54,936 bases of DNA, taken from positions 1 through 54,936 of the forward strand of contig JAKAFL010000021.1 of the NCBI GenBank assembly GCA_021817945.1, read 5' to 3'. Shown in pieces: positions 8,482 to 17,124 of the stretch (position 1 is its first letter; each line of letters opens with the position of its first letter). Source of the DNA: a bacterium (lineage in GTDB: Bacteria; Verrucomicrobiota; Verrucomicrobiia; Limisphaerales; UBA11358). Made by a program: the position numbers and the translations under genes. The notes beneath the pieces are model-generated. The model ran no database searches. It was not told the DNA's origin and saw only the letters and a list, made by a program, of their open reading frames with translations.

Positions 8482-10005
8482 ATGAAACCCGGCAAGCCAC
8501 TTTCCTGGGTCTGGATTTTTCTTCTGGCTGCATGGCTGCTGGTGGTCTCCTGGCAGGTGGAGGAACATCACCGCCTCTCAACCGCGGCACAGTCAGATCT
8601 CCGCAGCCGCTCCAAGGAAATTGCCAATACACTTAGCGCTGTCACCCGCGCCCTTCAGTTTCGTGGAGCGGTTTTCCAAAACCGGCTCGAGCCGGTCTTG
8701 CGCGAGTTGGTGGATAATCGCTCCAATGCCACCGTAAAACTTTATTACCTGGCCCTGCTCAATACCGACGGCCATCCTCTCGTCGAAGTGGGCAATACCA
8801 ACCTCGCTCTCCAACAGCCCTTCGCAGGAAACGAATCGTGGACTTCCGACCATGTTACTTTTGTCTGGCCCCTCGAAGGGGCCAGCGTCTCCCCGGGTGA
8901 AAATGTCACCAACCCGGTTTTCGTCCTCCCCCCGCCTCCCCGGGGCTTCACCAACGCCCCTCCTCGGGCTGAAAGGATGGAACGCCTCTTTGGCCGCGAT
9001 GGTCACCCTCCAGACCAGGGCCGCACTAACTTCGCCGGCCTCCCAATCCCGCCACCCCCGGATGATTTCAGACCTGGCCATCCCCGGGGTGATCATCGTC
9101 CCCCCTGGCTTCGTGAAATGTCGGATGCCGACTTCAAACTGTTGATCACCACCCACGAACTGCACGGCTTGGTGCTCGTGATGTCCACGGATAATTACCT
9201 GGCCCTTTGCCACTCCGACGCCTGGCTGCGCGTGATCATCAGCTTCTTCGCTGGCATAGCTGCCATGGGCGCTGGCTTCGCCTGGCGGAACCTGGCCCAG
9301 ACCGCAGACCTGCAAATCCGACTCGTCCGTGCCAGTGAATTAAACTCCCACCTCAAGGAAATGAATCTGGCCGCCGCTGGCCTGGCCCACGAAACGCGCA
9401 ATCCTCTCAACATCATTCGTGGTCAAGCCCAGTTGCTAGCCCGCCAGCACCAAGCCCTGCCGGAAATACATCAAAAAGCCGGCATCATTATGGATGAAAC
9501 CGACAAGGTCACCGCCCAATTGACGGAATTCATCAATTACTCCAGGCCCAGGGAGGTTCGCCGCACCCGCATCAAACTGCTCGCAGCCTGCCAAGAGGTC
9601 GTGCGAACCCTGGACTTCGACATCACGGAGAAAAAACTGGCCGTCGAAGTCAGAGGAGATGTGCCCGCCATCGAGGCGGATGAACAACTCCTGCGTCAGA
9701 TTTTGTTCAATCTTCTCCTCAATGCCATCCAAGCGGTGGATAAGGAAGGGCATATCGAAATCCTTGCCAAACGCACCAGCCCATCGGAGGCGTGCATCGA
9801 GGTTCGGGATGATGGGCCCGGCGTGCCAGACCGGCATAGGGTTGAAATTTTCAAACCTTATTACACAACCCACCAGAACGGAACTGGCCTTGGCTTGGCC
9901 GTGGTTCAGCAAAATGTCCTGGCTCATGGCTGGGAGATTGCCTGCCTGCCCAATGATCCCAAAGGCGCCGTTTTCCGAATCACGCACCTGGCCATCGCAG
10001 GTTAA
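8482..10005 (+). CDS. Membrane sensor histidine kinase
   Basis: The 507-residue product has a transmembrane segment at about 8-24, a periplasmic region of about 220 residues that is unusually Pro/Arg/Gly-rich in its second half, and a second transmembrane segment near 248-268. The kinase core follows: H-box GLAHETRNPLN, N-box NLLLNAIQAV, G1 DDGPGVP and G2 GTGLGLAVV. By family it autophosphorylates the H-box His and passes the phosphate to a response regulator. No response regulator gene is adjacent (the next gene is convergent rsmD), so it is an orphan here. It begins 39 bases after the secretin gene and may be cotranscribed with it. Confidence 0.85.
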   Translation: MKPGKPLSWVWIFLLAAWLLVVSWQVEEHHRLSTAAQSDLRSRSKEIANTLSAVTRALQFRGAVFQNRLEPVLRELVDNRSNATVKLYYLALLNTDGHPLVEVGNTNLALQQPFAGNESWTSDHVTFVWPLEGASVSPGENVTNPVFVLPPPPRGFTNAPPRAERMERLFGRDGHPPDQGRTNFAGLPIPPPPDDFRPGHPRGDHRPPWLREMSDADFKLLITTHELHGLVLVMSTDNYLALCHSDAWLRVIISFFAGIAAMGAGFAWRNLAQTADLQIRLVRASELNSHLKEMNLAAAGLAHETRNPLNIIRGQAQLLARQHQALPEIHQKAGIIMDETDKVTAQLTEFINYSRPREVRRTRIKLLAACQEVVRTLDFDITEKKLAVEVRGDVPAIEADEQLLRQILFNLLLNAIQAVDKEGHIEILAKRTSPSEACIEVRDDGPGVPDRHRVEIFKPYYTTHQNGTGLGLAVVQQNVLAHGWEIACLPNDPKGAVFRITHLAIAG

Positions 10006-10023
10006 ATACATCAGAACCGCCGA

Positions 10024-10635
10024 TTAAGGAACCGACCCTGCGAGGTGTTCGGGAGGCGAAACAGGGGTGGCCATCAGAAATTCCATGATAGTATCGCCAT
10101 GTTTTAGCTGCCGCGCCAACCTCCAAGGTGCCTCCATCGAAAGAGTATCCCTTTTGGTATGGCCCAGAACCAGGAGTCCATCAGGTCCTAGCAGTCTGGG
10201 AAGGTCGGGATTGTCCAGCAGACGCTGGGCCAGGGAGGTGGAACGACGATTCCCGTTTTTTTCCCCGTATGGCGGATCAGCCAGCGCCAGGTCGAAGCGG
10301 GTTCCATCTCTTCCCCATTGCGCAAGGGCCGAAAACACATCCTGGATACGGACTTGCAGCCTCCCCGCATAGCCGGCCGCCTCGGCGTTGGCGCGGATGA
10401 ATTCAGCATGCCGGCTGGATTTTTCCACGCAAATGACGCTGGCCGCCCCGCGGCTCAGGCATTCCAGGCTCAGCGCCCCGCTGCCAGCAAATAATTCCAA
10501 CACATGCGCCCCCTCCACTCGAGGGCCAAGTGAGTTAAACACAGCCTGCTTTACCAGATCCGGCGTGGGCCGCACATCCAGCCCTTTGGGCACCTTTAAA
10601 ATCCGCCTTGCGGCTGTTCCCCCGGTGATGCGCAT
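10024..10635 (-). CDS. rsmD: 16S rRNA (guanine966-N2)-methyltransferase RsmD
   Basis: The 203-residue product has the RsmD layout: N-terminal MRITGGTAARRIL and VRPTPDLVKQAVFNSL, the SAM-binding motif ELFAGSGALSLECLSRGA, and the catalytic DPPYGEK. The family methylates G966 of 16S rRNA during small-subunit assembly. It lies 18 bases downstream of a dienelactone-hydrolase-like gene on the same strand and converges with the histidine kinase gene. Length and motifs are normal. Confidence 0.88.
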   Translation of the reverse strand: MRITGGTAARRILKVPKGLDVRPTPDLVKQAVFNSLGPRVEGAHVLELFAGSGALSLECLSRGAASVICVEKSSRHAEFIRANAEAAGYAGRLQVRIQDVFSALAQWGRDGTRFDLALADPPYGEKNGNRRSTSLAQRLLDNPDLPRLLGPDGLLVLGHTKRDTLSMEAPWRLARQLKHGDTIMEFLMATPVSPPEHLAGSVP

Positions 10636-10653
10636 GTTTTTCCTGCCGACCCG

Positions 10654-11445
10654 TCATTGCCCGGGAAATAACTCTGCAAAAAAGTCCTTCATGGCCTGCC
10701 ATGACCGGTGGTCCGCTTTTTCGTTATATTTCACCCCGGCATGCACAAAACCTGGATCTGGCTGGGTGAAGGCGTGTACCGCTCCTCCATAAAAAGTAAT
10801 CTGCCAATCCACACCGGCATTTCGCATCTCATTTTCAAACGCCTCAAGATCGTTTGCGTTCTGGAATGGGTCATCTGCTCCCGCCAGCGCCAGCACCTTG
10901 CACCGGATGTTCCTGCCATCGGAAGGGGTGGGAGAATCCAGCCCGCCATGGAAACTTACCACTCCGGCAATATCCGCTCCGCTCCGCGCCAGCTCAATCA
11001 CTGTGGTCCCTCCAAAGCAATAGCCTATGGCCGCCAGTTTCTGCGTGTCCACGTTGGTTTGCTGTCGCAAAACTTCCAGCCCCGCATTCACCCGTGCCCG
11101 CAGCAGATTGCGGTCGCTTCTGAACCGCGATGAAATGGCCGCCGCCTCACCCACGTCGTGCGGACGTTTATCCACACCATAAATGTCCGCACAAAAAGCC
11201 ACATAACCGAGTTGGGCCAGCATTTCGGCCCGGCGCTTTTCATAAGCGGTCAATCCCAACCATTGATGCACCACCAGAATCCCGGGGCGGGGACCTTTAA
11301 AGGCATCATCGTAAGCGAGGAAACCTTGCAGGTCCTGTCCGCCTTGTGAATAGTCCACGGTGCGTGTTTGCAATGCGCCTTTTGCAGTGAGCATAGAGCT
11401 GATAATTGTCATGATGACGAAGTTCAGTATTGGTATTTTCATCAC
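10654..11445 (-). CDS. Dienelactone hydrolase family protein, probably exported
   Basis: The 263-residue product begins with a hydrophobic signal-like segment (about 1-24) and then an alpha/beta-hydrolase fold. Catalytic triad residues are visible: Cys in GYCFGG, Asp in AGADDPF and His in GGAVHAFT. The Cys nucleophile is typical of dienelactone hydrolases (carboxymethylenebutenolidase family). Substrate cannot be told from sequence; many homologues are general esterases. It is followed by rsmD with an 18-base gap, a likely two-gene unit. Confidence 0.8.
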   Translation of the reverse strand: MMKIPILNFVIMTIISSMLTAKGALQTRTVDYSQGGQDLQGFLAYDDAFKGPRPGILVVHQWLGLTAYEKRRAEMLAQLGYVAFCADIYGVDKRPHDVGEAAAISSRFRSDRNLLRARVNAGLEVLRQQTNVDTQKLAAIGYCFGGTTVIELARSGADIAGVVSFHGGLDSPTPSDGRNIRCKVLALAGADDPFQNANDLEAFENEMRNAGVDWQITFYGGAVHAFTQPDPGFVHAGVKYNEKADHRSWQAMKDFFAELFPGQ

Positions 11446-11506
11446 CGCTTCATTTTACTCCAACCTTGTCAAATTGCCAGTTTCTTTAAATTGCCCGTTT
11501 TCCATT

Positions 11507-12380
11507 GGGCGCGTCTCAGTTTTTGGGAGAGTCCCCCTCAGTCTCCGCGTTTGAATTTTTATAAACCTCCACAAACCAACTGCTCCGCTTTCCCTCCCCA
11601 TCAATGTCCATTGGTGGCGGGGACCGGGGAGGGGTGGCGCCGAGCTTTCGGAAAATGAGATGGCTCATTTATCGCGCTGTATGTTTGCGATCTCCCCTCT
11701 CCTTAATCCTCTCCCCGCGCTCCGCTGGCGGGGCGAGGAAACCAGAGGCGCAGGGCTGTTGTGTGCGCTTGAAATAGCGAGTACCTTCAACCTTCGAAAC
11801 GGTTTAAAACCCTATTGAACCCACCGCCTCTTTCTCCCTCTCCATCAATCCCAATTGATGGGGAGGGCCGGGGAGGGGTGGCACTGATCTTTCGGAAAGT
11901 GAGATGGCTCATTTCTCGCGCTGGCTGTTTGCGATCTCCCCTCTCCTTGATCCTCTCCCCGCGCTGCGCTGGCGGGGCGAGGAAACCAGAGGCGCAGGGT
12001 TGTTATTTGTGCTTGAAATGGCGATTACCTTCGACCTTCGAAATGGTTTAAAACCCTATTGAACTCACCGCCTCTTTCTCCCTCTCCATCAATCCTATTG
12101 ATGGGGAGGGCCGGAGAGGGGTGGCGCTGATCTTTCGGAAACGGGCAATTTGGCCCCACAGCCCCAGAGGAGCGACCTATTTGTAGAAATCCAATCTCCA
12201 AAAATCATTCCGAGCCAAATTGGGGCGGCAAATACAAGGCATCCAACCCGTGCAAAATTGCGGGGAATATCCACCCCCCGTTGGGCATACCTATGCTCCA
12301 CCTGGTCAAACACAAACCCAAAACCGCCCCTTCGCTCTCCTTTCACGCAAATTTCACCAGCCTAAAAACTGAGATGCGCC
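11507..12380. mobile_element. MITE-like element A with terminal inverted repeats and internal 244-bp tandem repeats
   Basis: The left end at 11508-11527 and the reverse complement of the right end at 12361-12380 match at 18 of 20 positions, giving terminal inverted repeats. Inside are 2.3 tandem copies of a 244-bp unit, then about 190 bases of unrelated sequence. No convincing gene lies within; short frames here are repeat-derived. A second element with the same ends but one internal unit lies at 54079-54432. The layout is that of a non-autonomous, transposase-mobilised element. The transposase that would move it is not identified, although an IS630-like gene starts about 400 bases past the other copy. 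Confidence 0.6.
11576..12141. repeat. Tandem repeat, 244-bp period, about 2.3 copies
   Basis: Copy 1 spans about 11576-11819, copy 2 11820-12063 and a truncated copy 3 12064-12141. The shared word CCATCAAT falls at 11598, 11842 and 12086, exactly 244 bases apart each time. Each unit contains a small palindrome (CCATCAAT...ATTGATGG), a second one near CTCTCCCCGCGCT...GGCGGGGCGAGG, and ends with GGTTTAAAACCCTATTGAA. Copies differ by scattered substitutions, so they are old or diversified by exchange rather than freshly duplicated. Confidence 0.85.
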
Positions 12381-12456
12381 GCTGTCCATTCTCCGCATTT
12401 CCCTGGGTGCCATATTTTGAGTGTTCTTTCGCCTTTTTCCTGTCTAGATTCTCTCC

Positions 12457-12960
12457 GTGAGTTGCTTGGAACCTCCGGATTCGCACCACTTGGATGCCGC
12501 CTTGGGTTGGCTTGGCTTGGGCTGCCCCCGGGAGGCCCGCATTGAGTTGGATCAGATTTCCCCTCCCAACCGGCAACACCCCGATTCCCTCGCGGTTTTT
12601 TGGTCCCTTTACGCTGATGAAAACCGGTGGGACGAAGCCCTCCGTGTGGCACAAGCCGAAATAACCGCCTGCCCGGAAGAGGTGTTGGGTTGGTTGCACC
12701 GCTCCTACGCACTTCGACGCGTGCCTGGCGGCGGGCTCTCCCAAGCCTGGGATGCCCTCCTGCCGGCCGCAAAAAAATTTCAAAACCAACCCACGGTCGC
12801 ATTCAACCTGGCTTGCTATGCCTGTCAGATGGACCAATTGGACATGGCCCGGCATTGGCTTCAAAAGGCCATGATGTCTGGACAGTCTTCTGCCATTCGC
12901 AAAATGGCCCTCGCCGATCCGGATCTGCAAGCTCTCTGGCCGGAAATTCACGAATGGTGA
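12457..12960 (+). CDS. TPR-type protein of unknown function
   Basis: The 167-residue product reads as helical TPR-like pairs: HLDAALGWLGLGCPREARIEL, then FWSLYADENRWDEALRVAQAE, and later VAFNLACYACQMDQLDMARHWL. It has no signal peptide or membrane segment. Translation probably starts at GTG 12457. The stop overlaps the start of the ABC ATPase gene, so the two are likely cotranscribed and coupled. TPR proteins of this kind are usually protein-interaction adaptors; no partner can be named. Confidence 0.65.
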   Translation: MSCLEPPDSHHLDAALGWLGLGCPREARIELDQISPPNRQHPDSLAVFWSLYADENRWDEALRVAQAEITACPEEVLGWLHRSYALRRVPGGGLSQAWDALLPAAKKFQNQPTVAFNLACYACQMDQLDMARHWLQKAMMSGQSSAIRKMALADPDLQALWPEIHEW

Positions 12961-13772
12961 AATCAGCCCCATCCAGAATCGTCCTCTCAGTCCAGAACCT
13001 GTGTATTCAAAGGGATGGCCAGCCCATTCTCCATGACATTTCATGGCAGGTTCGTCGCGGCCAGCATTGGGTCCTACTCGGGGCCAATGGCTCGGGAAAA
13101 ACTTCCCTGCTCAGCGCTCTCACAGGCTATCTCATGCCTTCTGCAGGAGATATGCGCCTCTTGGACGCCATCTATGGTCAAGCGGATTGGCGCGACCTGC
13201 GCAAAAAAGTGGGTCTCGTCAGTTCCTCAATCCGGCAAATGATGGCTGATGAGGAAACCGCCCTTAACACCGTGGCCAGTGGCAAACAGGCCATGATTCA
13301 TTTCTGGGGTCGGCTTCCCTTGGCTGACCAAAGACAAGCCCATCAACTTCTTAAAAAGGTGGAATGCAGCCACCTTGCAGACAGGTCTTGGGGTGTGCTT
13401 TCCCAGGGGGAACGACAACGCGTCCTTATAGGCCGCGCCCTCATGGCCAAACCCAAGCTTCTCATTCTCGATGAACCGTGCGCAGGCCTGGACCCCGCAG
13501 CGCGGGAAAATTTTCTGCATTTTCTTCAGCGGCTGGGCCGGCGGCCCAACGCCCCAACCCTTATCCTGGTCACTCACCATGTGGAGGAAATCATGCCTGT
13601 TTTTTCCCATGTGCTGGCGCTAAAATCCGGGCTTGTGCTGGCCTCTGGCCCCAAGCGCCATGTCCTGCGCTCAAAAATCCTTTCAAAAACATTCGGGGAG
13701 CCTCTCACCTTGGGCCTCAGGGCCGGCAGGTATGCACTCAAGGTAATCCCCCGGCGTCGTGTTATTGCCTGA
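12954..13772 (+). CDS. ABC transporter ATP-binding protein, YlmA/ModF-like
   Basis: The 272-residue product has all ABC ATPase motifs: Walker A GANGSGKTS, Q-loop region VGLVSSSIRQ, signature LSQGERQRV, Walker B LLILDEP and the switch His in LVTHH. Wording such as GRALMAKPKLLILDEPCAGLD followed by THHVEEIMPVF resembles the single-domain YlmA/ModF group, often annotated as molybdate or iron-type ATPases. No permease or binding-protein gene is adjacent, so the partner is unknown. I place the start at ATG 12954, overlapping the TPR stop; GTG 12957 is possible. Longer upstream frames lie within the TPR gene. Confidence 0.8.
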   Translation: MVKSAPSRIVLSVQNLCIQRDGQPILHDISWQVRRGQHWVLLGANGSGKTSLLSALTGYLMPSAGDMRLLDAIYGQADWRDLRKKVGLVSSSIRQMMADEETALNTVASGKQAMIHFWGRLPLADQRQAHQLLKKVECSHLADRSWGVLSQGERQRVLIGRALMAKPKLLILDEPCAGLDPAARENFLHFLQRLGRRPNAPTLILVTHHVEEIMPVFSHVLALKSGLVLASGPKRHVLRSKILSKTFGEPLTLGLRAGRYALKVIPRRRVIA

Positions 13773-13802
13773 TTTATAGAACCCCATCCATCTCCAAGAT
13801 TT

Positions 13803-14942
13803 ATGCCTAAACGTGTCTGCCAGCACTGCGGTCATCAATTCCAAATCCCTGACTGGCTGGTTGGCGAGGAATTCGCCTGCCCTGATTGTGGCAAAAGCCT
13901 CCTTCAGCCCAGACAAAACCATGGCCCCGGCGAAAAGATCAAATTGGTGGTCACTCCGCCGCCCGAAAACATCCTCCCTCCCGAACGCCTCGCAGAAACG
14001 GCACATGTCCTCATGGATAACATGCAGCAGGTTATTGTGGGCAAACCGGAGCAGGTCACCTTGGCCGTAGCAGGACTTTTTGCGGGAGGCCACCTCATCC
14101 TGGAGGACGTTCCTGGCGTGGCCAAAACCATGCTCTGCCGGGCGCTTGCCCAGAGTGCGGGCTGTTCCTTCAAACGAATCCAGTGCACCCCGGACCTAAC
14201 CCCGGAAAAGGTGATTGGCGATTTCACCCAGGACCCCGCCACCGGTAAAAAGGATTTCCGGTTTGGTCCGCTTTTTTCCCAGATGGTGCTCGTGGATGAA
14301 ATCAATCGTGCCAGCCCTCAAACCCAGGCCGCTCTCCTGGAAGCCATGGGAGAAGGAATGGTGACCATGGACCGCACATCTTATCGTCTCGAATCCCCTT
14401 TTATGGTGCTGGCCACCCAAAACCCCGTGGATCAGGAAGGCACCTTCCGCCTGCCAGAGGCACAGATGGACCGATTTCTCATGCGGTTCAGCCTGGGTTA
14501 TCCTGCTGGTTCAGATGAGCGGGAAATGTGTATTCGTGCCAGCCGCCAACATCCCATAGAAATCATCAAACAGGTCACCAATCCTGAAGAGATTTTAAAA
14601 TGTCAAAAGGGCGTGCGGCATATTCCCCTGGGTGATGACCTCTGCGATTACCTGGTGGCTCTTACTCGAGCCACACGCACACATCACGCGGTTCGCCTTG
14701 GAGCCAGCCCGCGCGGTTCCTTGGGCATTTATCGGGCCTCCCAGGCCCTTGCCGCCGTACAGGGAGCCCCCTCCGTCACCAAGGATCACATCCATGCCAT
14801 GGCCATTCCCGTTCTGGCGCACCGCCTCATGATCCGCCCGGAGGCCCGCGAAGAATTTCCTGACGGCGCCGAGGTCATCCGCCATATACTTTCCCAGTCC
14901 GGAATTCGGTCCCTTCCCCAACCCCAACCCGGGCGCTTTTGA
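13803..14942 (+). CDS. MoxR-family AAA+ ATPase with N-terminal zinc ribbon
   Basis: The 379-residue product opens with a zinc ribbon (CQHC at 6-9 and CPDC at 26-29) and then a MoxR AAA+ core: Walker A EDVPGVAKT, Walker B LVDEINRASPQTQAALLEAM, sensor LATQNPVDQEGTF and the LPEAQMDRFL motif. MoxR ATPases are chaperone-like and usually act with DUF58/von Willebrand A proteins on client assembly. No DUF58 gene follows here (rnpB is next), so the partner must be elsewhere. The extra zinc ribbon recurs in two other proteins of this window. Confidence 0.85.
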   Translation: MPKRVCQHCGHQFQIPDWLVGEEFACPDCGKSLLQPRQNHGPGEKIKLVVTPPPENILPPERLAETAHVLMDNMQQVIVGKPEQVTLAVAGLFAGGHLILEDVPGVAKTMLCRALAQSAGCSFKRIQCTPDLTPEKVIGDFTQDPATGKKDFRFGPLFSQMVLVDEINRASPQTQAALLEAMGEGMVTMDRTSYRLESPFMVLATQNPVDQEGTFRLPEAQMDRFLMRFSLGYPAGSDEREMCIRASRQHPIEIIKQVTNPEEILKCQKGVRHIPLGDDLCDYLVALTRATRTHHAVRLGASPRGSLGIYRASQALAAVQGAPSVTKDHIHAMAIPVLAHRLMIRPEAREEFPDGAEVIRHILSQSGIRSLPQPQPGRF

Positions 14943-15070
14943 CCTGTTTTGTATACTTTTGCAACCCATTTATCCATTGCAGGGACGGTTCCGGGGTGGC
15001 GAAATCTTCATGGCTTGGTTCTTGCGACGAATGCCGTTGCAACATGCCCTGTTTGGGGTAAATTGTGCCT

Positions 15071-15465
15071 GGTTTGGAAGGGTGGAGAATCGCTTCCGGC
15101 TCGCGCCGGAAGAGGAAAGTCCGAACTCCCCAGGGCGCGATGCCGCGTAACCCGGGCTTTTGCCCATGGGATACACGCGGGCGGCTGTCTCAATGACTGC
15201 TGACGGACAGTGCCACAGAAAATAAACCGCCGGGCGCCGCGAGGCGTGCGGCAAGGGTGAAAAGGTGCGGTAAAAGCGCACCGCGCGAAGCGCAAGCGAC
15301 GCGGCACGGAAAACCCCATCGGGTGCAAGACCAAATAGGAAGCCGCGAGGCGGCCCGCTTCACGTTTCGTGAAAACGAAACCGGCTTCGGGTATCGGTCG
15401 CTCAGACAAATGATTCTCTCCGCCGCAAGGCGCAGACAAAAATCGGCTTACAACCCTTCCAAACC
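15071..15465 (+). ncRNA. rnpB: RNase P RNA, bacterial class A
   Basis: The conserved elements are all present and in order: GAGGAAAGTCCG (15112), ACAGAAAATAAACCGCC, AAGGGTGAAAAGGTGCGGTAA, GCAAGACCAAATAGG, and AGACAAAAATCGGCTTAC near the 3' end. The 5' stretch 15071-15083 is an exact complement of 15453-15465, giving a 13-bp P1 helix that fixes both ends at about 395 nt. It is the catalytic RNA that matures tRNA 5' ends. Short frames over this interval are spurious. Confidence 0.95.
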
Positions 15466-15564
15466 TTCTTGCCCTGTTTCCCTTCGCACGGCCCCGGGTT
15501 GGTCTGCCTCAATGGGGGATCGCCCCGCCCTCAGCCATTTTGTGTATGCTCATGACCGGACCGG

Positions 15565-17073
15565 TCACGGGGTGCCAGCATGTTTCCATCCAGCAAGCGC
15601 ACTTAGTTCCCCCAGTCGGCTCACCGCCCTCACGACCACTCCATCCCCGTTGAATTGGTTCAAATAGCATTGATGCGTGTTTCCGGGAAGGATTTGTGTG
15701 AACCACGCTCCATTTTGGTGCACCTGCACCAACCACGAACGGGGCTCGATGCCTGGACCCGCTCCCCACGTCAACCTCGCCGTCTGCCTCCAGATGGCCA
15801 CCTCCAAATTCGGACGGGAACACTGCGCATCACTCAACCACGGCGACAAAGGCACCAAGGCTGGGCTGGCATACATGGCCCCTACAACCCTCGCCAAATC
15901 AGGGTTATCCAAGATGCTTCGCAAATGATAGTGAGCTTCGCCTGGGTCCGTTCCGTGTCTCACTCTTTCGATTTGCATCCCGATTTCCGCGCTTGAAAAT
16001 TTCCCTCCCACGGCCGCGTCCTCCAACGAAGGCCAGACATGCCGACCGTGGGCGTTTTGCCCCCTCCACCAATCCAATAAAACCGGGAATCCCTGCTCGC
16101 GTGCCGACATGGACCAATACAACTGCGGGGTCAAATAATCCACCCAGCCAGACGCCAGCCACCGCCGCGAATCCGCAAAAATCCGATCATAGGCATCAAA
16201 CCCTCTCACTGAGGGTGGGTATTGTGGACGCCATATTCCAAATGGACTGATTCCAAACTGAACCCAGGGCTTGATGGACTTCAAGGTTGTGGCCAGGTTC
16301 AGGACGAACCGGTTGACGTTGTCCCGCCTCCAATCATCCCGGCTCAGCCCGCTATGCACACCGTAAAGCAGCCAGCTCTTCGTGTCGGGGAAATCAATGG
16401 CGCGGCCATCGTGATCCTTTTCCGGGTAGGGATAAAAGTAATCATCCAATAATATCCCATCCACGTCATAACGCCGCACCACGTCCGAAATCACTGCCAG
16501 CACATGTTCCCTGCCGGCTGGCTGGCCGGGATCCACCACGGTTTGGGTTCCATACCGCACCACCCATTCCGGATGGGTGCGGATGACTTGGTTGGCCGCA
16601 GGGGGCGATTTTGCAAGTGGATGACCGGCTCGGAACGGATTGAACCATGCATGCAATTGCAACCCACGCAAATGAGCCTCGGTTATGGCCAGCGCCAGCG
16701 GGTCATACCACGGCGATGGGGATTGGCCTTGGCGCCCTGTCAGAAACTCCGACCATGGCTCCATGGCGGATGGATAAACTGCATCGCTCAAGGGCCGGAC
16801 TTGAAAGAAAATGGCGTTGAAATGCAGCGCAGCAGCCCGGTCAATCAATGAAATCAATTCTGCCTTTTGCTGGTTTGCAGGCAGTCCGGGCCGGGAAGGC
16901 CAATCTATATTGGCCATCGTGGCTATCCATGCCGCACGATATTCGCGCATTGGTTGCGGCGGAGCCGGGTCCGTTCCAAGACTTGCCGCCAATCCGCCTG
17001 CGTGCCCCCACCCCGGCACAAGCAACATTGTCAGCACAATGCAGCGCAATGGAATTGCCGATAATGGGCTCAT
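15565..17073 (-). CDS. Glycoside hydrolase-like protein, GHL10/YngK (DUF187) family
   Basis: The 502-residue product has an N-terminal signal-like segment and the family hallmark REYRAAWIATMANIDWPS. A TIM-barrel follows with QVRPLSDAVYPS, LQLHAWFNPFRAG, VDGILLDDYFYPYP and DYLTPQLYWS. The acidic pair in the LLDDY motif is the probable catalytic or binding site. Members are thought to act on peptidoglycan- or polysaccharide-derived glycans, but the substrate is not established. About 120 residues beyond the barrel look like a beta-sandwich domain. It is transcribed divergently from nothing nearby; the gene upstream on the same strand is the MBL-fold protein 51 bases away. Confidence 0.75.
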   Translation of the reverse strand: MSPLSAIPLRCIVLTMLLVPGWGHAGGLAASLGTDPAPPQPMREYRAAWIATMANIDWPSRPGLPANQQKAELISLIDRAAALHFNAIFFQVRPLSDAVYPSAMEPWSEFLTGRQGQSPSPWYDPLALAITEAHLRGLQLHAWFNPFRAGHPLAKSPPAANQVIRTHPEWVVRYGTQTVVDPGQPAGREHVLAVISDVVRRYDVDGILLDDYFYPYPEKDHDGRAIDFPDTKSWLLYGVHSGLSRDDWRRDNVNRFVLNLATTLKSIKPWVQFGISPFGIWRPQYPPSVRGFDAYDRIFADSRRWLASGWVDYLTPQLYWSMSAREQGFPVLLDWWRGQNAHGRHVWPSLEDAAVGGKFSSAEIGMQIERVRHGTDPGEAHYHLRSILDNPDLARVVGAMYASPALVPLSPWLSDAQCSRPNLEVAIWRQTARLTWGAGPGIEPRSWLVQVHQNGAWFTQILPGNTHQCYLNQFNGDGVVVRAVSRLGELSALAGWKHAGTP

Positions 17074-17124
17074 GACAGGTTGCCACTCGCACCCGGTTTA
17101 CCCCCGGGAGCAGGTTTGAAAGAT

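Noticed and set aside
11815..12051. Open frame of 78 residues and similar frames around 54.0-54.3 kb
   Set aside because: They are translations of the 244-bp repeat units; the shared words (LSPRCAGGARKPEA and related) come from repeat DNA, with no start signal or conserved protein pattern.
15257..15667. Open frame of 136 residues across the RNase P RNA gene
   Set aside because: It overlaps conserved rnpB structure and the convergent glycoside hydrolase gene; no protein signature.
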